Of a stretch of 17,420 nt of DNA, positions 7,262-15,132 are shown in pieces. The notes under the pieces were generated by a model, which saw nothing but the letters and a program-made list of their open reading frames with translations, did not search any database and was not told the origin of the DNA. The position numbers and the translations under genes were made by a program. Origin of the DNA: an uncultured Chitinophagaceae bacterium (GTDB taxonomy: Bacteria; Bacteroidota; Bacteroidia; Chitinophagales; Chitinophagaceae); contig CAKSVK010000070.1 in NCBI GenBank assembly GCA_934502905.1, forward strand, positions 1 through 17,420. Reading direction: 5' to 3'. How positions within the stretch are numbered: the stretch's first letter is position 1; each line of letters opens with the position of its first letter.

Positions 7262-9616
7262 TTATTCCGTCCTCAAGCTCTTTACCGGATTGGACGTAGC
7301 AGCCCTTATAGTATTTAAACCCACTATCACCAATGCCAAAATGAACATAGCTATTCCTACAATAATAAAAACCCAAACATCAATATGAATATGGTAATTG
7401 TATTTGTCAAGCCATTTGCTCATTAACCAGTAGGTAAGCGGCACCGCAATTACAAATGCGATTATCACAAGCTTTAAAAATTCTTTTGATATCAGTATAA
7501 GCAACTGCTGAACAGTTGCCCCCAGTACCTTACGCACACCAATTTCACGGAATCGCTTTTCTATGGTAAAGGATGCCAGGCCTGCAAGTCCGAGACAGCA
7601 GATAAATATTGCCAGCACGGAAAATATTCTGGCAAGATTACCTATCAGTTCTTCGGTAACAAATTTTTTCTGAAACTCCTGGTCTACAAACTGGTATTCA
7701 AAAGGCTGCGATGGATTATATTTTTTAAATACTGTTTCCAGAAGGGAAATAGCCTTTTGCACAGGAATGTCCGATTTTATGCGCATGGTATTCATGCTTG
7801 AGTTATTACCGTCAAAAACCATCAGCATAGGATAAGGTGGCTCGTACGGAGAAGTCATAATTACATTGTCTGTTACGCCTACTACCGTATATGTGTTTCT
7901 TCCATAACGCATTTGCATACCCAGCGGGTTTGTAAGCTTCATTGCATCTACAGCAGCTTTATTCAGGATCATTGAAGCAGAATCAACAGGTGTTCCTGTA
8001 AAATCGTGCCCTTCTAACATTTTTACACCCATCACCTTCGCAAAGTCAACATCCGTTGCCAGCCCACCCATAATTATTTGTGCGTTTGCCGGTTTGCCTT
8101 CATAATCCGGCGCACCGGTATTCCACCATATCTCTGTAATAGGAGAAGAAGTCCTGGTAACACCGGTTATTATTCCTGATGCAAGCAGGTCATTTTTTAT
8201 GGCAATAAAATTTTTATCGGTATCCGGCGAAGAGGGAACCATTAGAAGATTATTGGGATTATATCCAATATCCCTGTGTTTTACATGTTGTATCTGCTGG
8301 TAAACAATAATGGTAGCCGATATTAATAAAATGGATATCACAAACTGCAAAGTAACCATCACATGCCTCGGCAATACCGTTTGTTTTCCGGAAATACCGG
8401 TCCCTTTCAGTACTTTTACCGGATTAAAAGACGATAAATGCAGTGAAGGGTAACTACCTGCAACAAAGGCCGTAAACAGAATAATCCCAACTGCCATCAT
8501 CCAAAACACAGGCTGCAGTATATTTAAAGAAAGCTGTTTTTCGACCATTATATTAAACGCAGGTAGCAGTAAAACAACTACCCCTATAGCCAGCACAAAC
8601 GCCATAAAAGTTAAAATCAGCGACTCACAAAAAAACTGTATCATTAACTGCTTTTTACCCGAGCCCAGTGTTTTCCTGATACCCACTTCTTTTGCACGCT
8701 TTTCACTTCTTGCTGTTGAGAGGTTCATAAAATTAATACATGCTACCAGGAGGATAATGATGGCAATAACGGAAAACAACCGCACATGCTCAATTAGCCC
8801 GCCAATATTTTTTCCATTATCAAAATCACTGTATAAGCGCCAGTGATCCATTGGGAAAACAAAATAACTGCTGATGTCGTCATTACCATGCGCTCTTTTA
8901 ATCTTAGTAATATGCTCATTCAACAAGGCAGTATCTGCTTTTGGCGTTGTTTGTATAAAAACGTTCCATGAAGAATTGGTCCATTCATTCATGGAAGCCC
9001 TGGTGCCGGGGTCATCGTAATTAAAGGGCATGATCCAGTCAAATTGAAAAGTAGAATTGCCAGACGGATTTTTGACTACCGCGCTTACTTTTACAGTCCT
9101 GTTATTATCAACCGTTAAAACCTTTTGAAGAGGATCTTCATTTCCAAAAAATACTGTTGCGGCATTTTCCGAAAGAACAATGGAATTGGGATCCTTTAAT
9201 GCTGTTGTAGCATTGCCTTTAACAAACTGCCAGGAGAAAATATCAAAAAAATGCTCGCTTACTACATAACCTGATTTCTTTACCTTATTATTGTTGTATG
9301 CCAACAAATTTTGTTGCTGGTGGGTGGTAATAACAGCATGCTTTATTTGCGGAGAACTGTTTTCAAGTTCACTTGCAAGCGGCAATACCATATTCCTGTC
9401 GGTAAATACCTGGTTTTTGAAATCCCTGTTAGCGATAACCTGGTATATAGTATTGTAATTTTTTTGGAACCGGTCGTAAGTGAGCTCATCATATACCCAC
9501 AATAAAATGAAAACAGCAGAAGCCATCCCAATAGTCAGTCCAAAAATATTGATTATAGAAAATCCCCTGTTTCTGAGAAGATTCCGCCATGCCGTTTTAA
9601 AATAGTTTTTGAACAT
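7262..9616 (-). CDS. FtsX/MacB-like permease, group I, 784 aa
   Basis: The gene starts at the ATG at 9616-9614 with MFKNYFKTAWRNLLRNR. Helix 1 is near 20-41, then VYDELTYDRF. The first outer domain runs to about 275 with GNSTFQFDWIMPF (186-198) and DHWRLYSDFDNGKNIGG (257-273), the group I mark. Helix 2 is near 276-294, then CINFMNLSTARSEKRAKEVG (293-312). Helices 3-5 follow near 332-352, 370-388 and 419-440. The second outer domain contains TDNVIMTSPYEPPYP, the group I variant. After helix 6 (CCLGLAGLASFT) comes KRFREIGVRKVLGAT, then helices 7-8 and SNPVKSLRTE. By eye the coding DNA is more A/T-rich than that of the genes at 4339 and 15133, although its first 12 codons are identical in DNA to those of the group II gene at 1663-4038. 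Function is assigned at family level only; no ATPase lies beside it. Confidence 0.95.
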   Translation of the reverse strand: MFKNYFKTAWRNLLRNRGFSIINIFGLTIGMASAVFILLWVYDELTYDRFQKNYNTIYQVIANRDFKNQVFTDRNMVLPLASELENSSPQIKHAVITTHQQQNLLAYNNNKVKKSGYVVSEHFFDIFSWQFVKGNATTALKDPNSIVLSENAATVFFGNEDPLQKVLTVDNNRTVKVSAVVKNPSGNSTFQFDWIMPFNYDDPGTRASMNEWTNSSWNVFIQTTPKADTALLNEHITKIKRAHGNDDISSYFVFPMDHWRLYSDFDNGKNIGGLIEHVRLFSVIAIIILLVACINFMNLSTARSEKRAKEVGIRKTLGSGKKQLMIQFFCESLILTFMAFVLAIGVVVLLLPAFNIMVEKQLSLNILQPVFWMMAVGIILFTAFVAGSYPSLHLSSFNPVKVLKGTGISGKQTVLPRHVMVTLQFVISILLISATIIVYQQIQHVKHRDIGYNPNNLLMVPSSPDTDKNFIAIKNDLLASGIITGVTRTSSPITEIWWNTGAPDYEGKPANAQIIMGGLATDVDFAKVMGVKMLEGHDFTGTPVDSASMILNKAAVDAMKLTNPLGMQMRYGRNTYTVVGVTDNVIMTSPYEPPYPMLMVFDGNNSSMNTMRIKSDIPVQKAISLLETVFKKYNPSQPFEYQFVDQEFQKKFVTEELIGNLARIFSVLAIFICCLGLAGLASFTIEKRFREIGVRKVLGATVQQLLILISKEFLKLVIIAFVIAVPLTYWLMSKWLDKYNYHIHIDVWVFIIVGIAMFILALVIVGLNTIRAATSNPVKSLRTE

Positions 9617-9634
9617 AGATACAATTTTGATTGC
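9579..9634 (-). repeat. 56-base block identical to 4001-4056
   Basis: This is the partner of the block at 4001-4056: identical leader and first 12 codons in a group I gene and a group II gene. It merges into element copy D1, which also shares the rare insertion with B1. Confidence 0.9.
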
Positions 9635-9641
9635 TGATTTA

Positions 9642-9761
9642 GCCTCACCCCCACCACGGCGGGCAAGCTCTTATCCCCCTCCCCGCAGCGGAGAGGGACG
9701 ATGCTATAGAACAATTCCAATCTTTTAGTTCTTCCACATCAACTGTAAAACAACTCCATAT
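9642..9761 (-). repeat. Intergenic element copy D1, with the CGGCGGG insertion
   Basis: GCCTCACCCC, the insertion CCACCACGGCGGGCAAGCTC as in A3 and B1, CGCAGCGGAGAGGGACGATG, CTATAGAACAATTCC, then the C3-type right half (9713-9741). It therefore combines a left half like B1 with a right half like C3. Confidence 0.82.
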
Positions 9762-9793
9762 AATCATTTCCACATTTTCAAATTCTCAATTAT

Positions 9794-9820
9794 CTATTCT
9801 GCCCTTAACGTCTTCATCCC
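9794..9820 (-). pseudogene. Fossil C-terminus of a family member
   Basis: On the minus strand the text reads GGG ATG AAG ACG TTA AGG GCA GAA TAG, that is GMKTLRAE and a stop, close to the family ending NPVKALRTE. The bases after this stop (ATAATTGAGAATTTGAAAAT) match those after the real stop of the gene at 12423-14837 (ATAATTTGAAAATGTGG). It lies about 65 bases beyond the functional stop of the gene at 9861-12272 and in another frame. The frame hits a TGA shortly upstream, so it cannot encode a protein. It is best read as the remnant of an older 3' end. Confidence 0.65.
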
Positions 9821-9860
9821 GATGCGCGCTTCAATTCATTGGGACCTCTGCATTACTTCG

Positions 9861-12272
9861 CTATTCGCTTCGTAATGCTACGACCGGGTTTGCCAGCGCC
9901 GCTTTAACCGCGTGGAAACCGATCGTAATAAAAGCCACCAATGCCGCCAGCAGTCCTGATAACAGGAATACCCACCAGTGTATAGATACCCGGTATTCAA
10001 AACCGGCCAACCATTTGCTCATAACATACCAGGCCAATGGAAACGCGATCATAGCAGCGATGATCACCAGCTTCAAAAAATCTTTTGCCAGCAATAATAC
10101 CAATCCATTTACGCTTGCGCCAAGCACCTTACGCACACCTATTTCCTTTATCCGCTGGGATACTGCGAATGTGGACAACCCGAACAGTCCCAGGCAGGCA
10201 ATACAAATCGCGATTACCGAAAAGGAGGTAAAAATGCTCGCCTGCCTCTGTTCTGACTCATATAACCTATCAAAACTTTCATCTAAAAAGGTATAGTCGA
10301 AAGGCGATTCCGGAAAGAACTTACGCCAGATTTGCGCCAGAGCCTCCATGGCTGTTGGTGTATTTCCGGTTAGTTTAACCGCCAGGCGACGATAAGATGG
10401 TCGCAAAAGGAATACCATGGGTGCAATGGACTGGTGCATGGACTCAAAATGAAAATCATTGACAACACCCACAACATGCCCTCTGATACCACCATAGCTG
10501 AAATCTTTACCAATAGCATCTTCATCGGACTTCCAGCCGATACTTCGTACAGCAGCATGATTAATTACAAAATTGGTACTATCCGCTCCATACGTTTTTG
10601 AAAAAAACCGGCCGGCAGCCAGGCTAATATTAAAAGTGTTGGCAAATTCATAGTCACAATTCACATATTTAATATCGCTGGTGACCGGCTTAAGCGAATC
10701 TCCACTTAATGCCGACGCTCCCATATTATCCAGCAACCGGCCAGTGGGTATACGGGAGGAACGGGCTACATTTTTAAAGTAGCGGCTTTGCAACAATTCT
10801 GCCCGGAATGATTCATAATGACTGCCGACTTCGAAAGTATAGGGAAATATTACCACCTGCTCTTTATCGTACCCCAAAGTCTTATTATGAATATAATGAA
10901 GCTGCTGTAATACAATGATGGTTGTAATTATTAACACAATACCGATGGAAAACTGGGAAACCACCAGCACTTTCCGTAAAGAGATATTGGTACCACCAGC
11001 CTTAAATAAACCTTTTAATGTTTTAACTGGTTGAAAAGATGACATATACATTGCAGGATATAAACCCGAGATTAAACCGACGATAAACGGCGTTGCGACC
11101 AATGGAAAAAGCACATTTGGCTGGAATAATGCTTCAAAAGAAAGTGTCTGCCCCGACACCTTATTCAGCCACGGAATCGCAAGCCAGGTAAGCAACAACG
11201 CCAGGACAGCAGCTATTAAACACATCAGTAAGGATTCACTGAGAAATTGACCCCTCAATTCCCACCTTCCGGCTCCGACTACTTTACGGATACCTATTTC
11301 TTTAGCCCGCAACGTAGACCGGGCAGTAGAAAGGTTCATATAATTAATACAGGCTATCAGCAATATAAACAGCGCTATAACGGAGAAGATATATACCCGT
11401 TTAATATCGCCGTTGGGCTCCGCTTCCGCATCCGTATGCGAATACAGGTGTATATCTGTCAGCTTCTGCAGATATAACGAAGTGAGCGCAGAAGGTTTGC
11501 TGCCACCATACTCGTTTGCCATATGCTTATCCAGAAAATCCGGGAACTTTTGTTCCAAAGTTTTGGGATCATAATTTTCGGGCAATTGCAGGTAAGTAAA
11601 AAAAGAATTGTTCCCCCAGTTTGTCCGGAGCTGCTTTTCACCATATACTGTAGAATCTTTCAATGTATTGAATGAAACCATTATCTCAGGGTGAATATGT
11701 GAGTTGGAAGGAAACGACTTATATATGCCTGTTACCTTAGCGTCTGCCTGGCTGTTGACACGGATGACCCTGTCAATAGGATCTTCATCACCGAAATATT
11801 TTTTTGCTACCTCTTCCGAAAGCATAACAGTGTAAGGATCCCTCAGCGCAGTTGCCTGATTACCTTTTACGATCTCTACCGGAAACATATCAAACACATT
11901 TTCGTCGGCAAAAAAAGCATTTTTTTCACTGAAGATTTTTTCCTGGTACTTCATAGGAACGGTACCAATACCAAACAACCTTGTCATATTTTCTATTTCC
12001 GGGAACTCTGAGGGGAAATAGTACCCGAAGGGCGGTGACACCGTACCCAGTTCCAGCGATTTTGCGCCGTCACTTGTTTTAAAAATCCTGGCGACCCGGT
12101 AGATATGATCCGCTTTAGTGTTCCATTTATCGTAGCTGATCTCATTTAAAATATAGATCGTGATCAATAAGCAACTGGTCAGCCCTACCGTAAGCCCAAA
12201 CAGGTTGATAAAAGAAGTAACCTTATGTTTGGAAAGATTTCTAAAAGCAATTTTGAAAAAATTTATAAACAT
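9861..12272 (-). CDS. FtsX/MacB-like permease, group II, 803 aa
   Basis: The ATG at 12272-12270 gives MFINFFKIAFRNLSKHK. Helix 1 is near 20-41 and the first outer domain runs to about 290, ending LQKLTDIHLYSHTDAEAEPN (268-287), the group II mark. Helix 2 (291-308) is followed by CINYMNLSTARSTLRAKEIG (308-327) and IRKVVGAG. Helices 3-5 are near 346-366, 388-406 and 433-453. The second outer domain contains VNDFHFESMHQSIAPMV, the group II motif. Helix 6 (CIACLGLFGLST) is followed by QRIKEIGVRKVLGAS, helices 7-8 and ANPVVALRSE. Its ending VVALRSE departs from the KALRTE type, and an older-looking family ending survives just downstream, suggesting its 3' end was replaced or duplicated. The likely role is the permease half of an envelope ABC-type complex; substrate and ATPase are unknown. 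Confidence 0.95.
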   Translation of the reverse strand: MFINFFKIAFRNLSKHKVTSFINLFGLTVGLTSCLLITIYILNEISYDKWNTKADHIYRVARIFKTSDGAKSLELGTVSPPFGYYFPSEFPEIENMTRLFGIGTVPMKYQEKIFSEKNAFFADENVFDMFPVEIVKGNQATALRDPYTVMLSEEVAKKYFGDEDPIDRVIRVNSQADAKVTGIYKSFPSNSHIHPEIMVSFNTLKDSTVYGEKQLRTNWGNNSFFTYLQLPENYDPKTLEQKFPDFLDKHMANEYGGSKPSALTSLYLQKLTDIHLYSHTDAEAEPNGDIKRVYIFSVIALFILLIACINYMNLSTARSTLRAKEIGIRKVVGAGRWELRGQFLSESLLMCLIAAVLALLLTWLAIPWLNKVSGQTLSFEALFQPNVLFPLVATPFIVGLISGLYPAMYMSSFQPVKTLKGLFKAGGTNISLRKVLVVSQFSIGIVLIITTIIVLQQLHYIHNKTLGYDKEQVVIFPYTFEVGSHYESFRAELLQSRYFKNVARSSRIPTGRLLDNMGASALSGDSLKPVTSDIKYVNCDYEFANTFNISLAAGRFFSKTYGADSTNFVINHAAVRSIGWKSDEDAIGKDFSYGGIRGHVVGVVNDFHFESMHQSIAPMVFLLRPSYRRLAVKLTGNTPTAMEALAQIWRKFFPESPFDYTFLDESFDRLYESEQRQASIFTSFSVIAICIACLGLFGLSTFAVSQRIKEIGVRKVLGASVNGLVLLLAKDFLKLVIIAAMIAFPLAWYVMSKWLAGFEYRVSIHWWVFLLSGLLAALVAFITIGFHAVKAALANPVVALRSE

Positions 12273-12422
12273 AACCTGTTTGGTGATTTATATTGCTGGT
12301 TTACGATTTTAGCCTCTCCCCGCCGTGGAGAGAGACGGCACTGCAGCATAATTCTACACTATATACCTGCCACATCAGCCACAGAACAGAGCCAGACAAA
12401 CATTTCCACATTTTCAAATTAT
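12273..12422. other. Gap of 150 bases, the shortest: one element copy
   Basis: It contains a leader (GGTTATG with no clear ribosome binding site), copy E1, and a 3' stretch running directly into the stop codon of the upstream gene without a stop-proximal hairpin. It is below 300 bases; no gene is present. Confidence 0.8.
12312..12400 (-). repeat. Intergenic element copy E1
   Basis: GCCTCTCCCCGCC is a shortened left end (the CACCCTCTTATCC part is missing). A perfect 6-base-pair stem CTCTCC (12314-12319) / GGAGAG (12327-12332) follows, then ACGGCACTGCAGCATAATTC and a 38-base unit with ACTATATACCTGCCACATCA. It lies 40 bases upstream of the start codon at 12272. Confidence 0.78.
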
Positions 12423-14837
12423 CTATTCCATCCTCAACGCTTTTACAGGATTTGCTATCGCCGCTTTTATGGACTGGAAACTGACTGTAATTAATGCTAT
12501 CAATAAAGCAAAAGCTGCCGCCACCACAAATACCCACCAGCTAATATCAATCCTGTAAGCAAAACTCTCGAGCCATTTGTTCATGCCCCACCACGAAACA
12601 GGAAACGCAATAATCGAAGCAATTAAAATCAGTTTTAAAAATTCCTTAGAAAGCATCTGGGTAATTTGTGCGGCGCTTGCACCTAATACTTTTCGAACAC
12701 CTATTTCTTTAGTTCGTTGTTCGGCGGTAAATGTTACAAGCCCAAACAATCCAAGACAGCCAACAAAAATTGTTAGCATGGAAAAGATATTAAGTATAGC
12801 GCCTGTTTTTTGCTCTGTTTCATAGGTTTTATTAAAAAGATCATCCAGGAAAGCATATTCAAATGGTTCTTCAACCGTATAGCTGCTCCATTGCTTTTTC
12901 ATCATAGCCAGTAAGTCGGCGACATCATCCGTTTTAATTTTAAAGATCAACCCACTTTCCGGTTCTAAGGTCATATACAATGGACTGATTGCTTCATGAA
13001 GGGATTTAAAATTAAAATTCTTAACAACACCAATTACATGAAAAGCAACATTATTACCTTTTGTGCTGTTTTGCCTGATCACCGTTTTTCCAACTGCCGT
13101 TGAACTATTCCAACCAAATGCCAAAGCTGCCGTTTCGTTTAAAATAATGGCAGAAGAATCTGTGCCGAATGCTGCAGAAAAATTTCTACCATTTACTATC
13201 TGCATACCCATGGTAGGTATATATTGCTCATCCACATGATAATCCACGCCGTTTACTACCAGATTGCTATTGTTCCGGGGATAGGCCAACCCATTATTAT
13301 AAGCACTGGGACCTGCCGGTTTATACCATGAAACAGTGGCACTGACTATCCGTGGGTCATTCAACATTTCCTGCTTAAATGCCTGTTCATTTTTTCCCAA
13401 AACATAAGAATTGGGTATCGTGATAAGTTGTTCCTTGCTAAAACCCAGATCTTTATTACGGATATATTTCATCTGCTGATATACCACGATCGTTCCAACA
13501 ATTAACGTGACGGAAATAAAGAACTGAAATATCACCAAAGCACTCCTTAAACCGAAATTTTTACTCCCGGCTGTACGCTTACCTTTTAATACAGCAATCG
13601 GTTTAAACGCAGACAAATAAAAAGCAGGATAAATACCGGCTATAACCCCCACAGCAAAACCCAGTCCGATAAAGGCAAGAATAGGTTTTGCATCAAACAT
13701 CAATTGCTTACCTGCAACAGCATTAAATGATGGCAATGCTATACTTACCAAACCAAATGCTATTATCATTGCAAACAAAGAAATAACAACGGACTCCGAC
13801 AGAAATTGCTTAATAAGATCAAATCTTCCTGAGCCCGCCACTTTTCTTACACCGACTTCTTTTGCTCTTTTGGAAGCGCCCGCCGTAGACAGATTGACAA
13901 AATTGATGCAGGCAACAATCAGCATGAAAATAGCTACCCCCGAAAAAATATATACATACATTTTATTGCCTCCAGGCTCAAACTCTGTAGTGGTATAAGA
14001 GTTAAGATGTATATCGGTTAATGGTTGTAATATAAAACCCAGTGAATTTCCTTTGCTAATGAATTGTTCAAGGCTCAAACCCATATGTTGCTGAATTTGA
14101 GGCCCCATATATTTCTTCACCATCTCCGGGAACCTGGCTTCCATTTTTTTGATATCCGTTCCGGGTTTCAGTAAAAGATAAGTGTGGTAACCACCAGACA
14201 TCCAGGTATCCGAATTGGCATCTCCCAAGCCAGTTGCTGAACCAAACATATCAAACTGAAAATGAGAGTTGCGCGGCACATCTTTAATAACACCGGTTAC
14301 CACATAGGGCTGGTTATTATCCGCAGTAACGATAATGGTTTTGCCAATAGCATTTTCCTCTCCAAAATATTTTTTTGCTGTTGACTTTGTGATGACCACT
14401 GAATGCGGTTTTACCAACGCAATAGCCGCGTCGCCTTCAATGACAGGCAAGGTAAAAATGTTTAAAAAATTAGAGTCGGCAAATGCAAAGCGATCATCTT
14501 TAAAAACCTTGTCTTTATACAGTATTTTTGATCTGCCGTAATCAAGCAGCCTGGTGGCATCCACTACTTCAGAAAAATCTCTTTTCATGGTTTGGGCCAC
14601 GGGCGGCATCGCAACGCTTTCGTTTATTTTGCCACCACCCATGCTCGCCTGAAAAATCACCCGTACAATATTGTCTGCATTTTTATTAAAACGATCATAG
14701 CTTAATTCATCCTGCACGTAGAGCTTGATGACAAAAAAGGTGGCGATCCCAATCGATAATCCCCGAATGTTGATGAAAGAAAACAGCTTATTCTTCCGGA
14801 TGTTCCGCCAGGCTGTTTTTAAATAGTTTTTAAACAT
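12423..14837 (-). CDS. FtsX/MacB-like permease, group II, 804 aa
   Basis: The ATG at 14837-14835 opens MFKNYLKTAWRNIRKNK. Helix 1 is near 19-41, then VQDELSYDRF. The first outer domain runs to about 290 with NSHFQFDMFGS (190-200) and LQPLTDIHLNS (270-280), the group II mark. Helix 2 (293-310) is followed by CINFVNLSTAGASKRAKEVG (310-329) and VRKVAGSG; the glycine at 320 replaces the arginine found at this place in the paralogues. Helices 3-5 lie near 350-369, 387-405 and 433-453. The second outer domain contains VVKNFNFKSLHEAISPL. Helix 6 (GCLGLFGLVTFT) is followed by QRTKEIGVRKVLGAS, helices 7-8 and ANPVKALRME. The gene is complete and in one frame. The bases after its stop match those after the fossil end at 9794, giving the reference for that remnant. 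It is a family-level permease; the partner is not visible. Confidence 0.95.
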   Translation of the reverse strand: MFKNYLKTAWRNIRKNKLFSFINIRGLSIGIATFFVIKLYVQDELSYDRFNKNADNIVRVIFQASMGGGKINESVAMPPVAQTMKRDFSEVVDATRLLDYGRSKILYKDKVFKDDRFAFADSNFLNIFTLPVIEGDAAIALVKPHSVVITKSTAKKYFGEENAIGKTIIVTADNNQPYVVTGVIKDVPRNSHFQFDMFGSATGLGDANSDTWMSGGYHTYLLLKPGTDIKKMEARFPEMVKKYMGPQIQQHMGLSLEQFISKGNSLGFILQPLTDIHLNSYTTTEFEPGGNKMYVYIFSGVAIFMLIVACINFVNLSTAGASKRAKEVGVRKVAGSGRFDLIKQFLSESVVISLFAMIIAFGLVSIALPSFNAVAGKQLMFDAKPILAFIGLGFAVGVIAGIYPAFYLSAFKPIAVLKGKRTAGSKNFGLRSALVIFQFFISVTLIVGTIVVYQQMKYIRNKDLGFSKEQLITIPNSYVLGKNEQAFKQEMLNDPRIVSATVSWYKPAGPSAYNNGLAYPRNNSNLVVNGVDYHVDEQYIPTMGMQIVNGRNFSAAFGTDSSAIILNETAALAFGWNSSTAVGKTVIRQNSTKGNNVAFHVIGVVKNFNFKSLHEAISPLYMTLEPESGLIFKIKTDDVADLLAMMKKQWSSYTVEEPFEYAFLDDLFNKTYETEQKTGAILNIFSMLTIFVGCLGLFGLVTFTAEQRTKEIGVRKVLGASAAQITQMLSKEFLKLILIASIIAFPVSWWGMNKWLESFAYRIDISWWVFVVAAAFALLIALITVSFQSIKAAIANPVKALRME

Positions 14838-14862
14838 ACATGCAATTTTTATTACTGATTCA

Positions 14863-14945
14863 GCCTCACCCTCCTCTTATACTTCTCCCCACCGCGGAGA
14901 GAGACGGCACTATAAAATAAATTCAAACTATACATCACCACATCA
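14863..14945 (-). repeat. Intergenic element copy F1
   Basis: GCCTCACCCTCCTCTTATAC, arms TCTCC / GGAGA, ACGGCACTATAAAATAAATTC, then AAACTATACATCACCACATCA. The second half of the 38-base unit is cut where copy F2 begins. It starts 25 bases upstream of the start codon at 14837. Confidence 0.78.
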
Positions 14946-15045
14946 GCCTCATCCTCTTATCCTTCTCCCCGCAGTGGAGAAGGACGGTACTATATGACAA
15001 TTCCAAACTTTATATCTACCACATCGTCTATAGCATAAATCCAGA
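14946..15045 (-). repeat. Intergenic element copy F2 (best hairpin)
   Basis: GCCTCATCCTCTTAT is followed by a perfect 8-base-pair stem CCTTCTCC (14961-14968) / GGAGAAGG (14976-14983) with a 7-base loop, then ACGGTACTATATGACAATTC and a full 38-base unit ending CTATAGCATAAATCCAGAC. Compared with the CCTCTCC / GGAGAGG type, both sides of one pair have changed together. Confidence 0.85.
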
Positions 15046-15132
15046 CTTTGCATTTCTACATTTTCATATCCACATTCCCCAACTCGCATTTCATCAACAT
15101 ATTCTGAACTAAGTCCCCCTTCGAGAGGAGGG

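Larger units (their letters stand above)
9617..9860. other. Gap of 244 bases: element copy D1 and a fossil gene end
   Basis: It contains a leader shared with the gap at 4039-4338, one element copy (9642-9761), a short A/T-rich stretch, and then a second, non-functional family C-terminus at 9794-9820. There is no hairpin of the stop-proximal kind; the bases around the stop codon (9845-9880) contain inverted GCATTAC / GTAATGC instead. Confidence 0.8.
14838..15132. other. Gap of 295 bases: two tandem element copies
   Basis: In plus order it contains a leader related to those at 4039 and 9617 (ATGCAATTTTTATTACTGATT), copies F1 and F2 back to back, the ATTTCTACATTTTC-type stretch also seen before 4285 and 7200, and a weak C-rich/G-rich inverted pair (15115-15132) beside the stop codon. 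There is no gene. Confidence 0.8.

Noticed and set aside
12225..12537. Overlapping small frames on both strands around 12225-12537.
   Set aside because: They cross the element copy and the ends of two permease genes, and show no independent coding evidence.
1217..15132. Insertion sequence or classical transposon as the source of the repeats.
   Set aside because: No transposase frame, no terminal inverted repeats and no target duplications are visible; copies share orientation and position relative to genes.
14838..15132. Known riboswitch or T-box in the leaders.
   Set aside because: No recognisable riboswitch core; the structure is a single short hairpin plus direct repeats.
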